A DNA stretch of 64,000 bases from an uncultured Planctomycetaceae bacterium (GCA_937916515.1 CALFSX010000172.1:1-64000), one strand, 5' to 3'. Numbered from the stretch's first letter, positions 9,702 to 18,977 are shown. Made by a program: numbers and translations. The notes: generated from the letters alone by a model not told the origin.

Positions 9702-9824
9702 AAAGATGATGTGCCCACGGTGCGCGCATAATTCTCGAAGCGACAACGGAGCGGCTTGGCGATTCGAACTTTCCAAGCTCTCTGGCATGCCACGCCACTG
9801 GGGCAAGGGCGAAGCTCTTGCTAA
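9702..9824 (+). repeat. R1 dispersed repeat, copy B
   Basis: Full-length copy starting 20 nt after the parB stop. It carries the degenerate 5' hairpin region (GATGTGCCCACGGTGCGCGCAT), the core GCGACAACGGAGCGGCTTGG, and the terminal stem CAAGGGC-GAA-GCTCTTG with a wobble pair. Downstream is the end of a convergent gene, so this copy does not precede a start codon. Confidence 0.85.
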
Positions 9825-9859
9825 ACGAGGATGCAAGTTGCCGGTTGCAGGGCTTCATG

Positions 9860-10732
9860 CTATGCAATCGGGGCATTCTTTTCGCGTGACATTCGTCGGT
9901 CGAACACTTCCTGGACGCTGACTTTGATTGTGTGGCACAACGCATCAAGGTTGAGGTCGTCTTCGTCATAGCCGAACGGTTCTTCAACGTGTTCCGCCAC
10001 GGTTTCCATGCCCAGCATGAAGTAGGCGATGATGCCTGTCAGCGGTACAGTCCACCAGCGAAAGCTGTCGGCGATTCCCCATGGTAGAGTCACCAGGTAA
10101 AGGAATACGCATTGTCTGGCAAAGGTTCTGTAAGACCTGACAACTCGAGTATTGCGGATTCGTTCGCACCCGCCGCAGATGTCCAGAAACTGCCGCGATT
10201 CCGCATCCAGAACCCTTAGATCGTCCCCGTCGATGAAGCCGTTGGCTTTCCACGATCCGATTTCTTCGTACATTCGAGTAATCAGGTACGCAGGAACATG
10301 TGATGGCCGATCTTCGCACGATTCGAATCCCTCAAGCTTCTGCAGTTCGGCACCTTCCCGAAGATGGTCCTTTAACGCAAACGCAAAGGCAACGATCTCA
10401 AGGCGAAACTTCATGAGTTCGTCGTCGCCGGCCTTACACAGGTCGGCAACTTTGATGGCCATGTTGCGGCTGATGTTGACCAAGCCACCCCACAGCTTGC
10501 GAGCTTCCCACCAGCGTGCGTAAGACGAATTTGTGCGGAACACCAGCAACCAACCCAGCACGAGTGTAAATGCTGCGTGCAGGTCGTGCGGCATTTCAAT
10601 GAAGTGTTCGTAGTTGGATTTTGTTTCCAACCATGCGGGAATGACGGCATACAGCGAAATTCCAGCGGCATACAGGGCAACGTTGCGAAGTGTTTCGCTG
10701 CGAGCGATTTCGGTGACGAATTTTGAAGGCAT
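9860..10732 (-). CDS. Bestrophin-family (UPF0187) membrane channel
   Basis: About 290 residues. Members form pentameric anion or cation channels in the cytoplasmic membrane. The family signature region FRTNSSYARWWEARKLWGG is clear, followed by NISRNMA. Hydrophobic segments lie at about residues 18-38, 50-65 and 215-245, with GIADSFRWWTVPLTGIIAYFMLG near the end and the conserved EEPFG immediately after it. The ATG at 10732 is preferred; a longer frame would need a TTG at 10792. It lies about 130 bp downstream of the UbiA gene on the same strand. Specific ion and role cannot be read from sequence. Confidence 0.88.
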   Translation of the reverse strand: MPSKFVTEIARSETLRNVALYAAGISLYAVIPAWLETKSNYEHFIEMPHDLHAAFTLVLGWLLVFRTNSSYARWWEARKLWGGLVNISRNMAIKVADLCKAGDDELMKFRLEIVAFAFALKDHLREGAELQKLEGFESCEDRPSHVPAYLITRMYEEIGSWKANGFIDGDDLRVLDAESRQFLDICGGCERIRNTRVVRSYRTFARQCVFLYLVTLPWGIADSFRWWTVPLTGIIAYFMLGMETVAEHVEEPFGYDEDDLNLDALCHTIKVSVQEVFDRRMSREKNAPIA

Positions 10733-10862
10733 TACTGGCGTCCGGTCATGTAGCGGGCCGTTGGTTGTTTGGCTGTGATGGTGATTGGGCAATCAAAGCT
10801 CAGCGGGTATTCGGCATTTTCTGATGTCATGGTCATGCAGCCTTCGCGTGACTGCTGCATTT

Positions 10863-11813
10863 TCAGGACAGTGGGATGAAGCGTTTCATCAGTGTGGCTG
10901 GGATCACCAGAATGACAACGATGGTTGCCAGGCGACTACTGCCGGTCATTGCGAAAGTCATTGCCGCATCCATAAAGATGATGTTCAGCAACATGAAGCC
11001 CACGTTCTTTTGCAGGAAACGTGGTTGGTTCAATTTGATTGCTCTCAGGCTTCTGAAGGATACGTTTGCCGCGATTAAGGCCAGAGCAATTATGGCTCCC
11101 TGCCCTGCCGAAGTCGGTGCCCTGGCTGCCGTCCAGATGTTGATTCCGATGCCCGCAACCGCGATCGCCAAGCCGGTGCGAAGTCCGTTTTGCGACGAAT
11201 TGCCAGCTTCGTGGCGAGCGAACCAGGTGACTCCAATCACGTAAACCGCCAACGCGGTGGCGATTGCAAGTTGAGGGTTGCTAAAGACGGTGCTCAGTGA
11301 ACCGCTGCAACTGGCACCCAACAGGATGTTCAGAAAGCGGCATGCTCCCATTCCCAGCGGAGCGATGATTGTGTTCTTTAAGATTGAGTCATACAGCAAA
11401 ACGGTCGCCGCCAGGATGATGGCGATGTTGACGCTGGCAAATCCAGACTGAGCAGACTGGCCAGCGAACCACGCCGCCGCGACTCCGCCGCCCATCAACA
11501 GTGTTCCAAAGATTGCCGCGTTGGCTTTTGAGATCGCTCCTGAAGGAATCGGGCGTTCGGGCCGTTCTTTCGCGTCCAATGCGGCGTCAAAGACGTCGTT
11601 CAGCACCATTCCGCCAAGGTACAGTCCCGCGCTTGCTAACAGCAATAACCAGAACCATGGCTGAGTGATGATTACGGCGGGATTGCGTTCGCTGCTGCTG
11701 ACGAAGAATCCGCACAGCACATTGGCGAGTGCCGTGAACACAGTTGGAAGTCTCATCAGCCGCAACCACGCCATCACACCCGCACGCGGCGCTGTGGGGA
11801 TCTGCTGCGTCAT
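10863..11813 (-). CDS. UbiA-family prenyltransferase
   Basis: About 316 residues with eight or nine hydrophobic segments. UbiA enzymes move a polyprenyl group from a diphosphate donor to an aromatic or other acceptor inside the membrane. The first Asp-rich motif is clear: NDVFDAALDAKERPERPIPSG, where the acidic residues bind Mg-diphosphate. The second conserved loop is weaker (LLYDSILKNT). The start MTQQ at 11813 is chosen over the upstream ATG at 11828. Substrate is unknown: quinone, haem or lipid-type prenylation are all possible. ubiE/menG lies 4 kb away, which fits a quinone role but does not prove it. Confidence 0.88.
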   Translation of the reverse strand: MTQQIPTAPRAGVMAWLRLMRLPTVFTALANVLCGFFVSSSERNPAVIITQPWFWLLLLASAGLYLGGMVLNDVFDAALDAKERPERPIPSGAISKANAAIFGTLLMGGGVAAAWFAGQSAQSGFASVNIAIILAATVLLYDSILKNTIIAPLGMGACRFLNILLGASCSGSLSTVFSNPQLAIATALAVYVIGVTWFARHEAGNSSQNGLRTGLAIAVAGIGINIWTAARAPTSAGQGAIIALALIAANVSFRSLRAIKLNQPRFLQKNVGFMLLNIIFMDAAMTFAMTGSSRLATIVVILVIPATLMKRFIPLS

Positions 11814-11880
11814 TAGGCATCGCTCCACAAACTCAATTTCATAGGAAGTCTTTCGCCCAAAGTGTATGGCACTTTGCCGG

Positions 11881-11910
11881 GGGCCATTGCCCAGGTCGAG
11901 CTGTCGCTCG
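11881..11910 (-). terminator. Two small stem-loops after pyk
   Basis: Reading the minus strand just past the pyk stop: CGAGC-GACA-GCTCG (11897-11910), then GGGC-AATG-GCCC (11881-11892). No U-tract follows. They could end or stabilise the pyk transcript, or be a degenerate repeat; the GGCCAT piece resembles part of the divergent R1 copy at 21.9 kb. Confidence 0.3.
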
Positions 11911-11928
11911 GAAACGCTATGTTGTTAC

Positions 11929-13392
11929 TTATGGTACAACGTGAACCATCATCAGGTCGTGGCCGCTGCCGATCCAGTTTGTGTGACCGACGACGACAAT
12001 CTTATTGCCAGATTTCAGGACACTGTTTTCCAGGCCCCACTGCACAACGTACTGCAGCAAAGCGTCAGCCGATTGACGAACCAGTTTGCTTTGAATGCCC
12101 GTGACGCCCCAATAGATGCACAGCTTGCGAACTGTGTCTTCTCGATGAGTCACCGCAAGAATTGGCACCTTGCCCCGAGCGTGTGATAATGCCAAAGCGG
12201 TCCGTCCGCTGCTGGTGGCAATGACGATCAAATCTGCATTCAGGTCGTTGGCAACGATTGTTGCACCAAGGGTCATCGCTTCTGTTATCGGATTGGCTCG
12301 ACGGGATTCGTGTGATTGACGTTCGGTACGGTCTTTACCGATGACGAACGGAGCTGCGTTTTGGACAATCTTTTGCATCATGCGAACACACGTGACGGGG
12401 TGTACGCCAATGGCTGTTTCGCCAGATAGCATGACGGCGTCTGTGCCATCGATGACGGCGTTTGCCACGTCGCTGACTTCTGCGCGAGTTGGCAGGTCAT
12501 TTGTGGTCATGCTATCCAGCATTTGAGTGGCGGTGATCACAGGAATTCGGGCCTGGTTGCAGCGTCGGATAATATCCTTTTGAAGAATTGGCACCTTGCT
12601 GATTTCCGCTTCGACACCCAGGTCGCCTCGAGCAACCATCACGGCATCGGTGATTTTCAGAATCGCGTCCAGGTCTGTGATCGCTTCTGTTTTTTCGATT
12701 TTGGCGACAATAAGTGGAGTCACTTCCGGGTTGTGCGCGGTAATGAGTTCTTTCAGGTGGGCGATGTCAGCACTGCTGCGAACGAAGCTAAGTCCGATAA
12801 AATCGATCTTGTTGTCCAGAGCCCAATGAAGATCCGATTCGTCTTTTTCTGTAACACTGGGAGTGCTGAGGGCGACTCCTGGAAGGTTCACGCCCTGTCG
12901 GCTTCGAATGGTTCCCTGATCAGTTACCAGGCATGTGACCGATTGGCCGTCTTCTGCTTTATTTGTCACAAGCAGTGCGACCGTCCCGTCTGCCAGCAGG
13001 ATGCGATCTCCCAAATCAACGTCGTTGATGAGTTGTTCGTAGGTGCAGGTTAAATCTGTGGGGTCGTCATTCTGGCGTTCTCGCACAAAGCGGACCAACA
13101 TGCCTTCTTTGCAGACTGTTTCACCTCCTGGAATTTCGCCAAGGCGAATTTTGGGGCCTGACAGGTCAGCCAGTACGCCTACCGGGTTTTGCAGTTCTTT
13201 TGAAATCTCACGAATGCGTTCCAGGATTCCGGATAACCATTCGTGGCTGCCGTGAGCAAAATTCAGCCGGAAAATGTCGACTCCAGCGACAATCAGCTTC
13301 CGAATCGTATCGGCATCTTCGCAGGCAGGCCCAACGGTCGCGATGATTCGTGTTTTTACAAGCTTACGTCGAATGGGATTTGCGGCGGCCAT
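11929..13392 (-). CDS. pyk: Pyruvate kinase
   Basis: Converts phosphoenolpyruvate and ADP to pyruvate and ATP, the last step of glycolysis. About 487 residues from the ATG at 13392 (MAAANPIRRK), which has AGGA about 10 nt upstream; an in-frame ATG at 13443 is less likely. Family motifs are in order: TRIIATVGPA at the start, RLNFAHGSHEW, the active-site segment LIVAKIEKTEAI (catalytic Lys), MVARGDLGVE, ATQMLDSM and LSGETAIGVHP. The C-terminal allosteric domain is complete, with SSGRTALALS and a final THWIG-like segment (GHTNWIGSG). Full length and apparently intact. Confidence 0.97.
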   Translation of the reverse strand: MAAANPIRRKLVKTRIIATVGPACEDADTIRKLIVAGVDIFRLNFAHGSHEWLSGILERIREISKELQNPVGVLADLSGPKIRLGEIPGGETVCKEGMLVRFVRERQNDDPTDLTCTYEQLINDVDLGDRILLADGTVALLVTNKAEDGQSVTCLVTDQGTIRSRQGVNLPGVALSTPSVTEKDESDLHWALDNKIDFIGLSFVRSSADIAHLKELITAHNPEVTPLIVAKIEKTEAITDLDAILKITDAVMVARGDLGVEAEISKVPILQKDIIRRCNQARIPVITATQMLDSMTTNDLPTRAEVSDVANAVIDGTDAVMLSGETAIGVHPVTCVRMMQKIVQNAAPFVIGKDRTERQSHESRRANPITEAMTLGATIVANDLNADLIVIATSSGRTALALSHARGKVPILAVTHREDTVRKLCIYWGVTGIQSKLVRQSADALLQYVVQWGLENSVLKSGNKIVVVGHTNWIGSGHDLMMVHVVP

Positions 13393-13699
13393 GTTTGAAA
13401 ATTCCTGTGACTTTTTCTGGATGAAATCAGACAGCAATCTCACACAATAGTCGTTGTTTCCAGCAGGCTGCAGCGAGGTTGTTGGCTAATCAACGAGGCT
13501 GTTGCTGTAGATAGGTGCAACGGTGTTCAACGCGTCGCGACAAGTGTGCGAATCGGCGCAGTCTAGCACATTCCGGCCAGTCTGCGTCAAAGGCGCGTGC
13601 GTGGAGCGATACGTTTGCTGAATCACTGACAGCAGTGGGCTGGTTGAACGTGTGGAAAACCGAAGTCGGCAGGAAATTGAAGGAATCTTAACGGGACGC
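13393..13699. other. Intergenic, pyk upstream region
   Basis: About 300 bp between the pyk start and the end of the next minus-strand gene. It presumably holds the pyk promoter, but no elements can be named. Confidence 0.3.
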
Positions 13700-14002
13700 T
13701 CACAAATGCACGGGGATGAAGCGTTCTACTTCCCCGGAACCGGGAGATTCTGGCGGATCAATCCATGGAATTACTTCGCCGGCTTCTGTGAACTTTTGCA
13801 GGCAGGTTTTGAAGGCTTTCATCAGGGACGACATGATTTCGCGTTCTGAGGTTCCTTCTGTGCTGATTCCTTCCAGGTTGGCAACGCGACCTTTTCGGCG
13901 TCCGTTTTCATCGGGGGCGCTGAGAATGACAAGGCAATTGAATACCGGAACGGGGCTGCAATCGTTTGCTGAAATTAATGGTAGGGGGTTTGAGTCGCTC
14001 AT
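13700..14002 (-). CDS. Small conserved planctomycete protein
   Basis: 100 residues. Layout resembles a protein often seen in planctomycetes. It has a core strand (FNCLVILSAPDENGRRKGRV), the segment VANLEGISTEGTSEREIMSS, a helix (LMKAFKTCLQKFTEAG), and the end VIPWIDPPESPGSGEVERFIPVHL-type tail, with Trp-Ile-x-Pro-Pro and the terminal PVHL. It looks like a HicB-type or DUF1902-like small alpha/beta fold, but that is a guess. A plus-strand frame of similar length overlaps it and is rejected on composition. It lies 600 bp upstream of pyk on the same strand. No function assigned. Confidence 0.7.
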   Translation of the reverse strand: MSDSNPLPLISANDCSPVPVFNCLVILSAPDENGRRKGRVANLEGISTEGTSEREIMSSLMKAFKTCLQKFTEAGEVIPWIDPPESPGSGEVERFIPVHL

Positions 14003-14264
14003 CTGAATATTCGAAGCTCATCCAATTTGTTGACTGTCAAACTGCTTGATTGCCAGTGATTCCTGATAGAATGATAGGATACATCGCCAACAGACCGCTC
14101 GTCTATGCGGCGAACGCGTTCCTGCGGGTTCTGGCGGATTAAATTGCGGCGACACGCTCATTCGGCACCGTTTGGTTTTGGTCGAAGGTCCAGTCTGGCA
14201 CCGTGCAGATTCAACACAACTTCCAGAGTTCCCTGCGAACTTCTGAACTTCAGGGCATCTTGAA

Positions 14265-15341
14265 ATGCGAAATATAGTCACGTGTGCAATTGCCTCTCTT
14301 CTGCTGATCAGCTCAGTAGCGGCCGACGAAGTATCGATTAGCGATATGCGAGCAAAGTCGATTCAGTTTCTGCGACTGACTCAAAGCACAGATGGGTCAT
14401 GGACCAAAAGTGATATGGTGGGCGTGACCGGGTTGGTGACGGCGTCGCTGTTACGTTCCGGATTGCCAGCAGACGATCCAATGGTTGCTGCCGGGCTGAA
14501 AAACTTATTGTCTCATCACAACGACAATGGTGGCTTCTATGCAAAAGACAGTTTGCAGCGTAACTACGAAACCTGCATTACTGTGTTTGCGTTGGTAGAA
14601 GCAAACACTGACGGCAAGTACGATTCGTACATCAAGCAGGCGGAAGGTTTTCTGCGAGAGCTGCAATGGGATAAAGGTGAAGGTATCGAATCTTCCGATC
14701 CAGCATGGGGCGGCGGTGGATACGGTTCGCACCAGCGACCTGACATGTCGAATACTCAATATCTGATCGAAGCACTGAAGCAGGCTGGCGTTAAAGAAGA
14801 CGATCCTGCGATGCAGAATATTCTGGTGTTTGTTTCTCGCACGCAGAATCTGGAATCATCGGCGAACACCACGATCTTTGCTGGCAAGATCAACGATGGA
14901 GGCTTCTATTACACTCCCGCCGCTGGCGGCGATTCCAAGGCTGGTGTTACAGAAAACGGTGGGCTGCGTTCTTATGGAAGCATGACCTATGCCGGCTTGA
15001 AGAGCTTGATCTATGCGGGGCTTGATAAGAAAGACGCCCGCGTAACAGCGGCCACTGACTGGATTCGTAAGAATTACACCTTGCGTGAAAATCCGGGCAT
15101 GGGACCTCAGGGTTTGTACTATTACTTTCACACGTTTGGCAAAACGATGGACGTGATCGGCGAAGAGAAATTTGTAGATGCCGCCGGAGTCAGTCACAAT
15201 TGGAAAGCCGAACTTAAGGCTCGACTGGCTGAACTGCAACAGCCCAACGGAAGCTGGATTAACCCTGCAGATCGCTGGTACGAAGGTGATCCTAACCTTG
15301 TGACGGCTTATTGCCTTATGGCACTCAGTCATTGCGATTGA
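14265..15341 (+). CDS. Secreted prenyltransferase/squalene-cyclase repeat protein
   Basis: 358 residues with an N-terminal Sec signal peptide (IASLLLISSVAADE). The mature part is an alpha/alpha-barrel repeat protein of the squalene-cyclase / prenyltransferase-beta type. QW-like motifs recur: QSTDGSWTKSDM, NDNGGFYAKD, KINDGGFYYTP and QQPNGSWINP, each followed by helices such as VTGLVTASLLRSG and MTYAGLKSLIYAGL. No DxDD or DCTAE catalytic motif of true squalene-hopene cyclases is visible. It is therefore probably not a cyclase, and more like the planctomycete secreted relatives of unknown role. It is a single gene, 230 bp before ubiE/menG. Confidence 0.85.
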   Translation: MRNIVTCAIASLLLISSVAADEVSISDMRAKSIQFLRLTQSTDGSWTKSDMVGVTGLVTASLLRSGLPADDPMVAAGLKNLLSHHNDNGGFYAKDSLQRNYETCITVFALVEANTDGKYDSYIKQAEGFLRELQWDKGEGIESSDPAWGGGGYGSHQRPDMSNTQYLIEALKQAGVKEDDPAMQNILVFVSRTQNLESSANTTIFAGKINDGGFYYTPAAGGDSKAGVTENGGLRSYGSMTYAGLKSLIYAGLDKKDARVTAATDWIRKNYTLRENPGMGPQGLYYYFHTFGKTMDVIGEEKFVDAAGVSHNWKAELKARLAELQQPNGSWINPADRWYEGDPNLVTAYCLMALSHCD

Positions 15342-15584
15342 TCGTTCCCAAAGTGTCTGTTTAGTGGGCTGGTAAGTACCCCGGTTTATGTGAGCTGGCG
15401 GTTCATGCAAATGTCGCCCTACATTCGTTAACAGCTCGTTGATTTTGCGGGTTTCGGTGTAAGTGTGAAGTGTTGCTTTTGGCCTGTTGCCGTGCATTAA
15501 GCACGTTCACAGGCAACTTTTCGTCTGTGGCCTATTGGCTTCAAAGATGAAGTAAGTGTTTTGTTATGAACCGTGGAGTCGCAG

Positions 15585-16301
15585 ATGCCCGTTGATAAAT
15601 CCGGAAGTCGAGTTCGCCAGATGTTTGGCGAGATCGCCGGACGCTACGACTTTATGAACCACTTCTTGTCTGGTGGCACCGATATTTATTGGCGTTGGCG
15701 AACCGTCAGGATGGCTCGCCCGGACGGAACCGCACCCATTTTAGACGTTTGCACGGGCACGGGTGATCTTGCGTTTGCCTGGCGAAAATCAGCCGCCGCA
15801 GGAACATCTGTTGTGGCGACCGACTTTACTCACGGAATGTTGCAACTGGCAGAAAAGAAGCGTAACACTCGCGACGTTGTATTCATGGAGGCGGATACTC
15901 AGGAACTGCCCTTTGAAGACAACGTTTTTCAGCTGGTATCCGTGGCTTTCGGATTGCGAAACGTTTCCAGCACGATTGGCGGTCTGGAAGAAATGACTCG
16001 CGTGTGTGCACCAGGTGGACGCGTTGTTGTGTTGGAGTTTTCCCTGCCGGACAATAAGCTTTTAAGTCGAACCTATCAGTGGTATTTTCGCAACATACTG
16101 CCAAAACTCGGTCAGATGCTTGTCCGCAATCGTCAGGCTGCGTACGAGTACCTTCCTCAGTCCGTTTCTGAGTTTCCCAGCGGCAATCAACTGACGCAGA
16201 TCATGGAAGAAGCCGGGCTTGAGCGGACGATGTTTCGAAAACTCACCGGCGGAATCGCAACGGTGTATATTGGCTACAAGCCACAAGAATCGGCATCATA
16301 A
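15585..16301 (+). CDS. ubiE: UbiE/MenG demethylmenaquinone methyltransferase
   Basis: SAM-dependent C-methyltransferase for the last ring methylation in menaquinone or ubiquinone synthesis. About 238 residues. The start at 15585 has GGAG 6 nt upstream; a GTG at 15573 would add four residues. UbiE signatures are present: the N-terminal MFGEIAGRYDFMNHFLS, motif I LDVCTGTGDLAF, the post-motif AVAFGLRNV-type segment (VSVAFGLRNVSS), and VVVLEFSLPDN followed by YQWYFRNILPKLG. The rest of the quinone pathway is not in the window, apart from the unassigned UbiA protein 4 kb upstream. Confidence 0.95.
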   Translation: MPVDKSGSRVRQMFGEIAGRYDFMNHFLSGGTDIYWRWRTVRMARPDGTAPILDVCTGTGDLAFAWRKSAAAGTSVVATDFTHGMLQLAEKKRNTRDVVFMEADTQELPFEDNVFQLVSVAFGLRNVSSTIGGLEEMTRVCAPGGRVVVLEFSLPDNKLLSRTYQWYFRNILPKLGQMLVRNRQAAYEYLPQSVSEFPSGNQLTQIMEEAGLERTMFRKLTGGIATVYIGYKPQESAS

Positions 16302-16451
16302 TTGAAGCCGAACGTCAACAATTGATTCATGGCGATTTGTCAAATACAAAATTGACGCAGGGTACCGCTGCTTCTCATTCTGAAGTGAAGTTTGATAACG
16401 ACTTCTACTTGCCACGGTTTTGTGGTGGATTGAGACACAGGGGAACCGGCT

Positions 16452-17036
16452 ATGTCACTTCGATTTCGAATCTGTTTAACTGCGTGGATCGCAATTGTAT
16501 TGCTGACCGCTTTTAGTGCGAATGGTTTTGCTCAGACGCTGGAGTTCGCTCCTGTTCCGGCTGCCAATCCCAGTCCTCAACAGGCTGCTGTTCCGGTTGA
16601 ATTGATGCCTGTTGCTGATTCTGATTGGGTGATCGATATTCGCCCGGCTGCTAAAGTTGTTTCAATGCCATCCCAGCAACAGCATGTTGTTGTTGATCAG
16701 GAACAGCCATGTGAAGCGTGCGGAACAGCTCAAACCAACGACTATGCCAAAGTCTACAGCAGCATTCCCTTCAACCGTTCAGAATACAATGTGAACCCTT
16801 CTTACCGTCATGATTCTGCGATGGAAATTATGACCGGCAATGCTCGGCATCAGACGATTCTTCGGCACAGCACTGTTCCGCCAGCCCCCGTTGTTCAGCG
16901 ACCTGTGGTGGCTAATGGCGTTGGAAATCCTTACAGCTATGGTTACCTTCGGCCAGCCTTGCGACTGAATTACTATCGCTATTTTCCATCGCTGAATCCT
17001 TACGTCAATATGTGGAACTTGAGCGGCGCATACTAA
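16452..17036 (+). CDS. Small secreted protein of unknown function
   Basis: 194 residues with a clear Sec signal peptide (AWIAIVLLTAFSANGFAQ). The mature chain is low in charged residues and rich in Pro, Gln, Asn and Tyr. It has one CEACG pair of cysteines near residue 87 and a Tyr/Asn-rich end (LRLNYYRYFPSLNPY). No domain is recognised. It may be a planctomycete surface protein. The gene is followed by repeats and a terminator rather than by another gene. Confidence 0.75.
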   Translation: MSLRFRICLTAWIAIVLLTAFSANGFAQTLEFAPVPAANPSPQQAAVPVELMPVADSDWVIDIRPAAKVVSMPSQQQHVVVDQEQPCEACGTAQTNDYAKVYSSIPFNRSEYNVNPSYRHDSAMEIMTGNARHQTILRHSTVPPAPVVQRPVVANGVGNPYSYGYLRPALRLNYYRYFPSLNPYVNMWNLSGAY

Positions 17037-17080
17037 GAAGCTCTGTTCCAAAATGAGAACGCAATTTTCAAAGGGTTGGC

Positions 17081-17155
17081 CCAGGTTGGACTGAGCTTGC
17101 GAAGGAAGCCCCGGGCATTTTGCTTGTGCCGCGTTCCAGGCTGGTTGCAAGTCAG
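17081..17155 (+). repeat. R2 repeat element, copy 1
   Basis: Shares GGACTGAGCTTGCGAAGGAA (17089-17108 region) and the following CCCCGGG with a second site at about 35387. The imperfect palindrome is weaker here than in copy 2. Confidence 0.6.
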
Positions 17156-17235
17156 CGAAAATCCCTGCGGCTCGATTAACGTTAGCTGGACAGCGACAGG
17201 TTCACCGAAGGCTCAGTATTTCTGCTACCCACATC

Positions 17236-17302
17236 AGCCGCAGGGCGTTAGCCCCGGTTAGTGCGGATCACGGAAAAAACCGGGGGCTAACGCCCTGCGG
17301 CT
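17236..17302. repeat. Long REP-like inverted repeat
   Basis: The left arm AGCCGCAGGGCGTTAGCCCC plus GGTT (17236-17259) pairs with the right arm 17278-17302 over 24 bp with one bulged C and an 18-nt loop. The shape, and the GCCGCAGGGCGTTAGCCCC text in particular, match the REP/BIME-type palindromes common between convergent genes in planctomycete genomes (recollection, not searched). Such elements can fold as hairpin RNA or be mobilised by a REP-associated transposase, but none is in this window. Confidence 0.8.
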
Positions 17303-17403
17303 CATTGAGGCATGGCACTGTCCAGTTGGTTGATTTGCGTTAACCACCGACGATAAGTTCCACCAAAAAAACGGGCCATGCACTTTGGTGCTGGCCCAAA
17401 AAG

Positions 17404-17446
17404 AAGCCCGCTGTCTTATCCCCTGAGACAGCGGGCTTTTCTGTTT
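17404..17446. terminator. Bidirectional intrinsic terminator
   Basis: A perfect 13-bp stem AAGCCCGCTGTCT (17404-17416) and AGACAGCGGGCTT (17426-17438) with a 9-nt loop, flanked by T-rich sequence on both strands. It sits between the small secreted protein gene (plus) and the oxidoreductase gene (minus) and can serve both. Confidence 0.85.
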
Positions 17447-17594
17447 TGAATTTGCAATACCCCAAAGTTCTTTTTTGAACCAAACCCTTTCATGTTTAGT
17501 CAGGGCTTACACTGCAACAACGGAACAACTTTGCGATGAGAACATCGCCTGTGATTCCTCATGCCACTGCACCAGGGTAAGTGCGAAACGCTTC

Positions 17595-18977
17595 TTATGC
17601 GTATTCGCGATTCTTGATCAGTCCCGGGTAAGGAATCGGATACTTGCCCTCTGCATTTGCTGGCAACGGTGATTCTGATTCCAATGTCAGGTTTTCGATG
17701 CCGGGTGCGAATTCGTGTTCGCAGTTCATCATTTTATCCAAAGTAATTACCTGTCCTGTGTGGGCCGCCATTCGTCCCATTGACGTTACCAGGCTGGCCA
17801 TCGCACCGCGTTCGACTTCGTTGTAAGGTTGGTCATTGCGAATTGCGGCGACCAGGTGTTCCCATTCTGCTTCGTAGGGATTGTGTCTTTCTGGTTGAGG
17901 ATATTCCCAGGTCAGATTGGCTTTGTCCATGTTCTGGCCTTTGTAGATACGAGCTCGTGACGGCCAGTGCGACTGTGATGAAATAACGCCCAGACCCTTT
18001 GAACCGTGGGCGTAGCTGGCGAATTCTGAATGGCATCCAGGAATCGTTCGTCCATTGACAAACAGTTTGGCGCCATCTTCGAATGTGTACTCGATGGAAT
18101 AGGTGTCGAAGTTTTGATCGACGTAGTCTTCACGATAGTGACGTCCGCCGCTGGCTTTGGCTTCGATGGGCCAGGCGTTCTTGATCCAGCAGGATTCATC
18201 AATGTTGTGAATCAGGAAGTCGCTGACTGCCCCGCCGCTAAGCCACAGGAATCCGTGGAAGTACTTGATTTGGTACATCAGCTCGCTCATACCTTCAGGC
18301 TTTGGTGGAGCAGCCGCTGATGCGGTAAGTCCAGCCATGCGGTAAGCTCGCAGCATGTTGATGTCGCCGATTTCGCCACTTTGGACGCGGTCGAAGAGTT
18401 CGCGGCGAGCGTCGCAGTGACGGCACATCAATCCTACAGCCACCTTCAGGTTTTTCTCAATCGCCTTTTCGTTGATCGCCAGCATCTTGCGAGTACCAGG
18501 TCCATCCACTGTGACTGGCTTTTCCATGAACACGTTCAAGCCGCGTTCAATCGCATAGGTGTAATGCACCCAGCGAAATCCAGGAGGCGTGGTCAGAATG
18601 ACGATGTCGCCAGGCTTGAGGCAGTCCATCGCCTTTTTGAAGGCGTCGAAGCCGATGAACTTGCGTTCTTCTGAAACGTCGATTTTTCCCTGGCCATCGA
18701 AGTTTTTCACCAGATTGCCGTGGCTGTTTTCAAGGTTCTTTTCAAACACGTCGGCCATGGCGACCAGTTTGATGGGGCCCGCATCGATGGATAAAGCGTT
18801 TGTTGCGGCTCCCGTGCCGCGTCCGCCACAACCGACAAGTGCCAGTTGGATTTCGTTGTTTTCACCGGCGTGGGCTCCAGACGCAATGTTTGATAATACG
18901 GTTGTGGCAGCTGCGGCCGCTCCCGTTGTCTTCAAAAAGCTGCGGCGTGAAGGTTTTGTTGGTTGATTGTTGCTCAT
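17595..18977 (-). CDS. Gfo/Idh/MocA-family oxidoreductase, Tat-exported
   Basis: About 460 residues. The start at 18977 (MSNNQPTKPSRRSFLK) opens a twin-arginine signal with RRSFLK and a hydrophobic Ala-rich stretch. Export is likely after folding with cofactor. The N-terminal Rossmann domain has the dinucleotide-binding GCGGRGTGA. The VFMEKPVT segment carries the EKP Lys that is catalytic in the family, and the C-terminal half is the Gfo/Idh/MocA C domain. Planctomycetes carry many such exported proteins, thought to act on sugars or sugar acids; the substrate is unknown. The SUMF1-domain gene is 76 bp upstream on the same strand, so the two may be co-transcribed. GGAAC lies upstream of the start as a weak ribosome-binding site. 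Confidence 0.9.
   Translation of the reverse strand: MSNNQPTKPSRRSFLKTTGAAAAATTVLSNIASGAHAGENNEIQLALVGCGGRGTGAATNALSIDAGPIKLVAMADVFEKNLENSHGNLVKNFDGQGKIDVSEERKFIGFDAFKKAMDCLKPGDIVILTTPPGFRWVHYTYAIERGLNVFMEKPVTVDGPGTRKMLAINEKAIEKNLKVAVGLMCRHCDARRELFDRVQSGEIGDINMLRAYRMAGLTASAAAPPKPEGMSELMYQIKYFHGFLWLSGGAVSDFLIHNIDESCWIKNAWPIEAKASGGRHYREDYVDQNFDTYSIEYTFEDGAKLFVNGRTIPGCHSEFASYAHGSKGLGVISSQSHWPSRARIYKGQNMDKANLTWEYPQPERHNPYEAEWEHLVAAIRNDQPYNEVERGAMASLVTSMGRMAAHTGQVITLDKMMNCEHEFAPGIENLTLESESPLPANAEGKYPIPYPGLIKNREYA

Larger units (their letters stand above)
17037..17594. other. Gene-free 560-bp block rich in structured repeats
   Basis: Between two convergent genes. It holds the R2 element (about 17081-17155), a half-related CCCTGCGGCTC piece (about 17162), a long inverted repeat (17236-17302) and a bidirectional terminator (17404-17446), all listed separately. 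No protein gene is supported. Confidence 0.7.

Noticed and set aside
13716-14006. Plus-strand frame overlapping the 100-residue conserved protein
   Set aside because: Composition (Ser/Arg-rich) is typical of a shadow frame, while the minus strand matches a planctomycete protein pattern.
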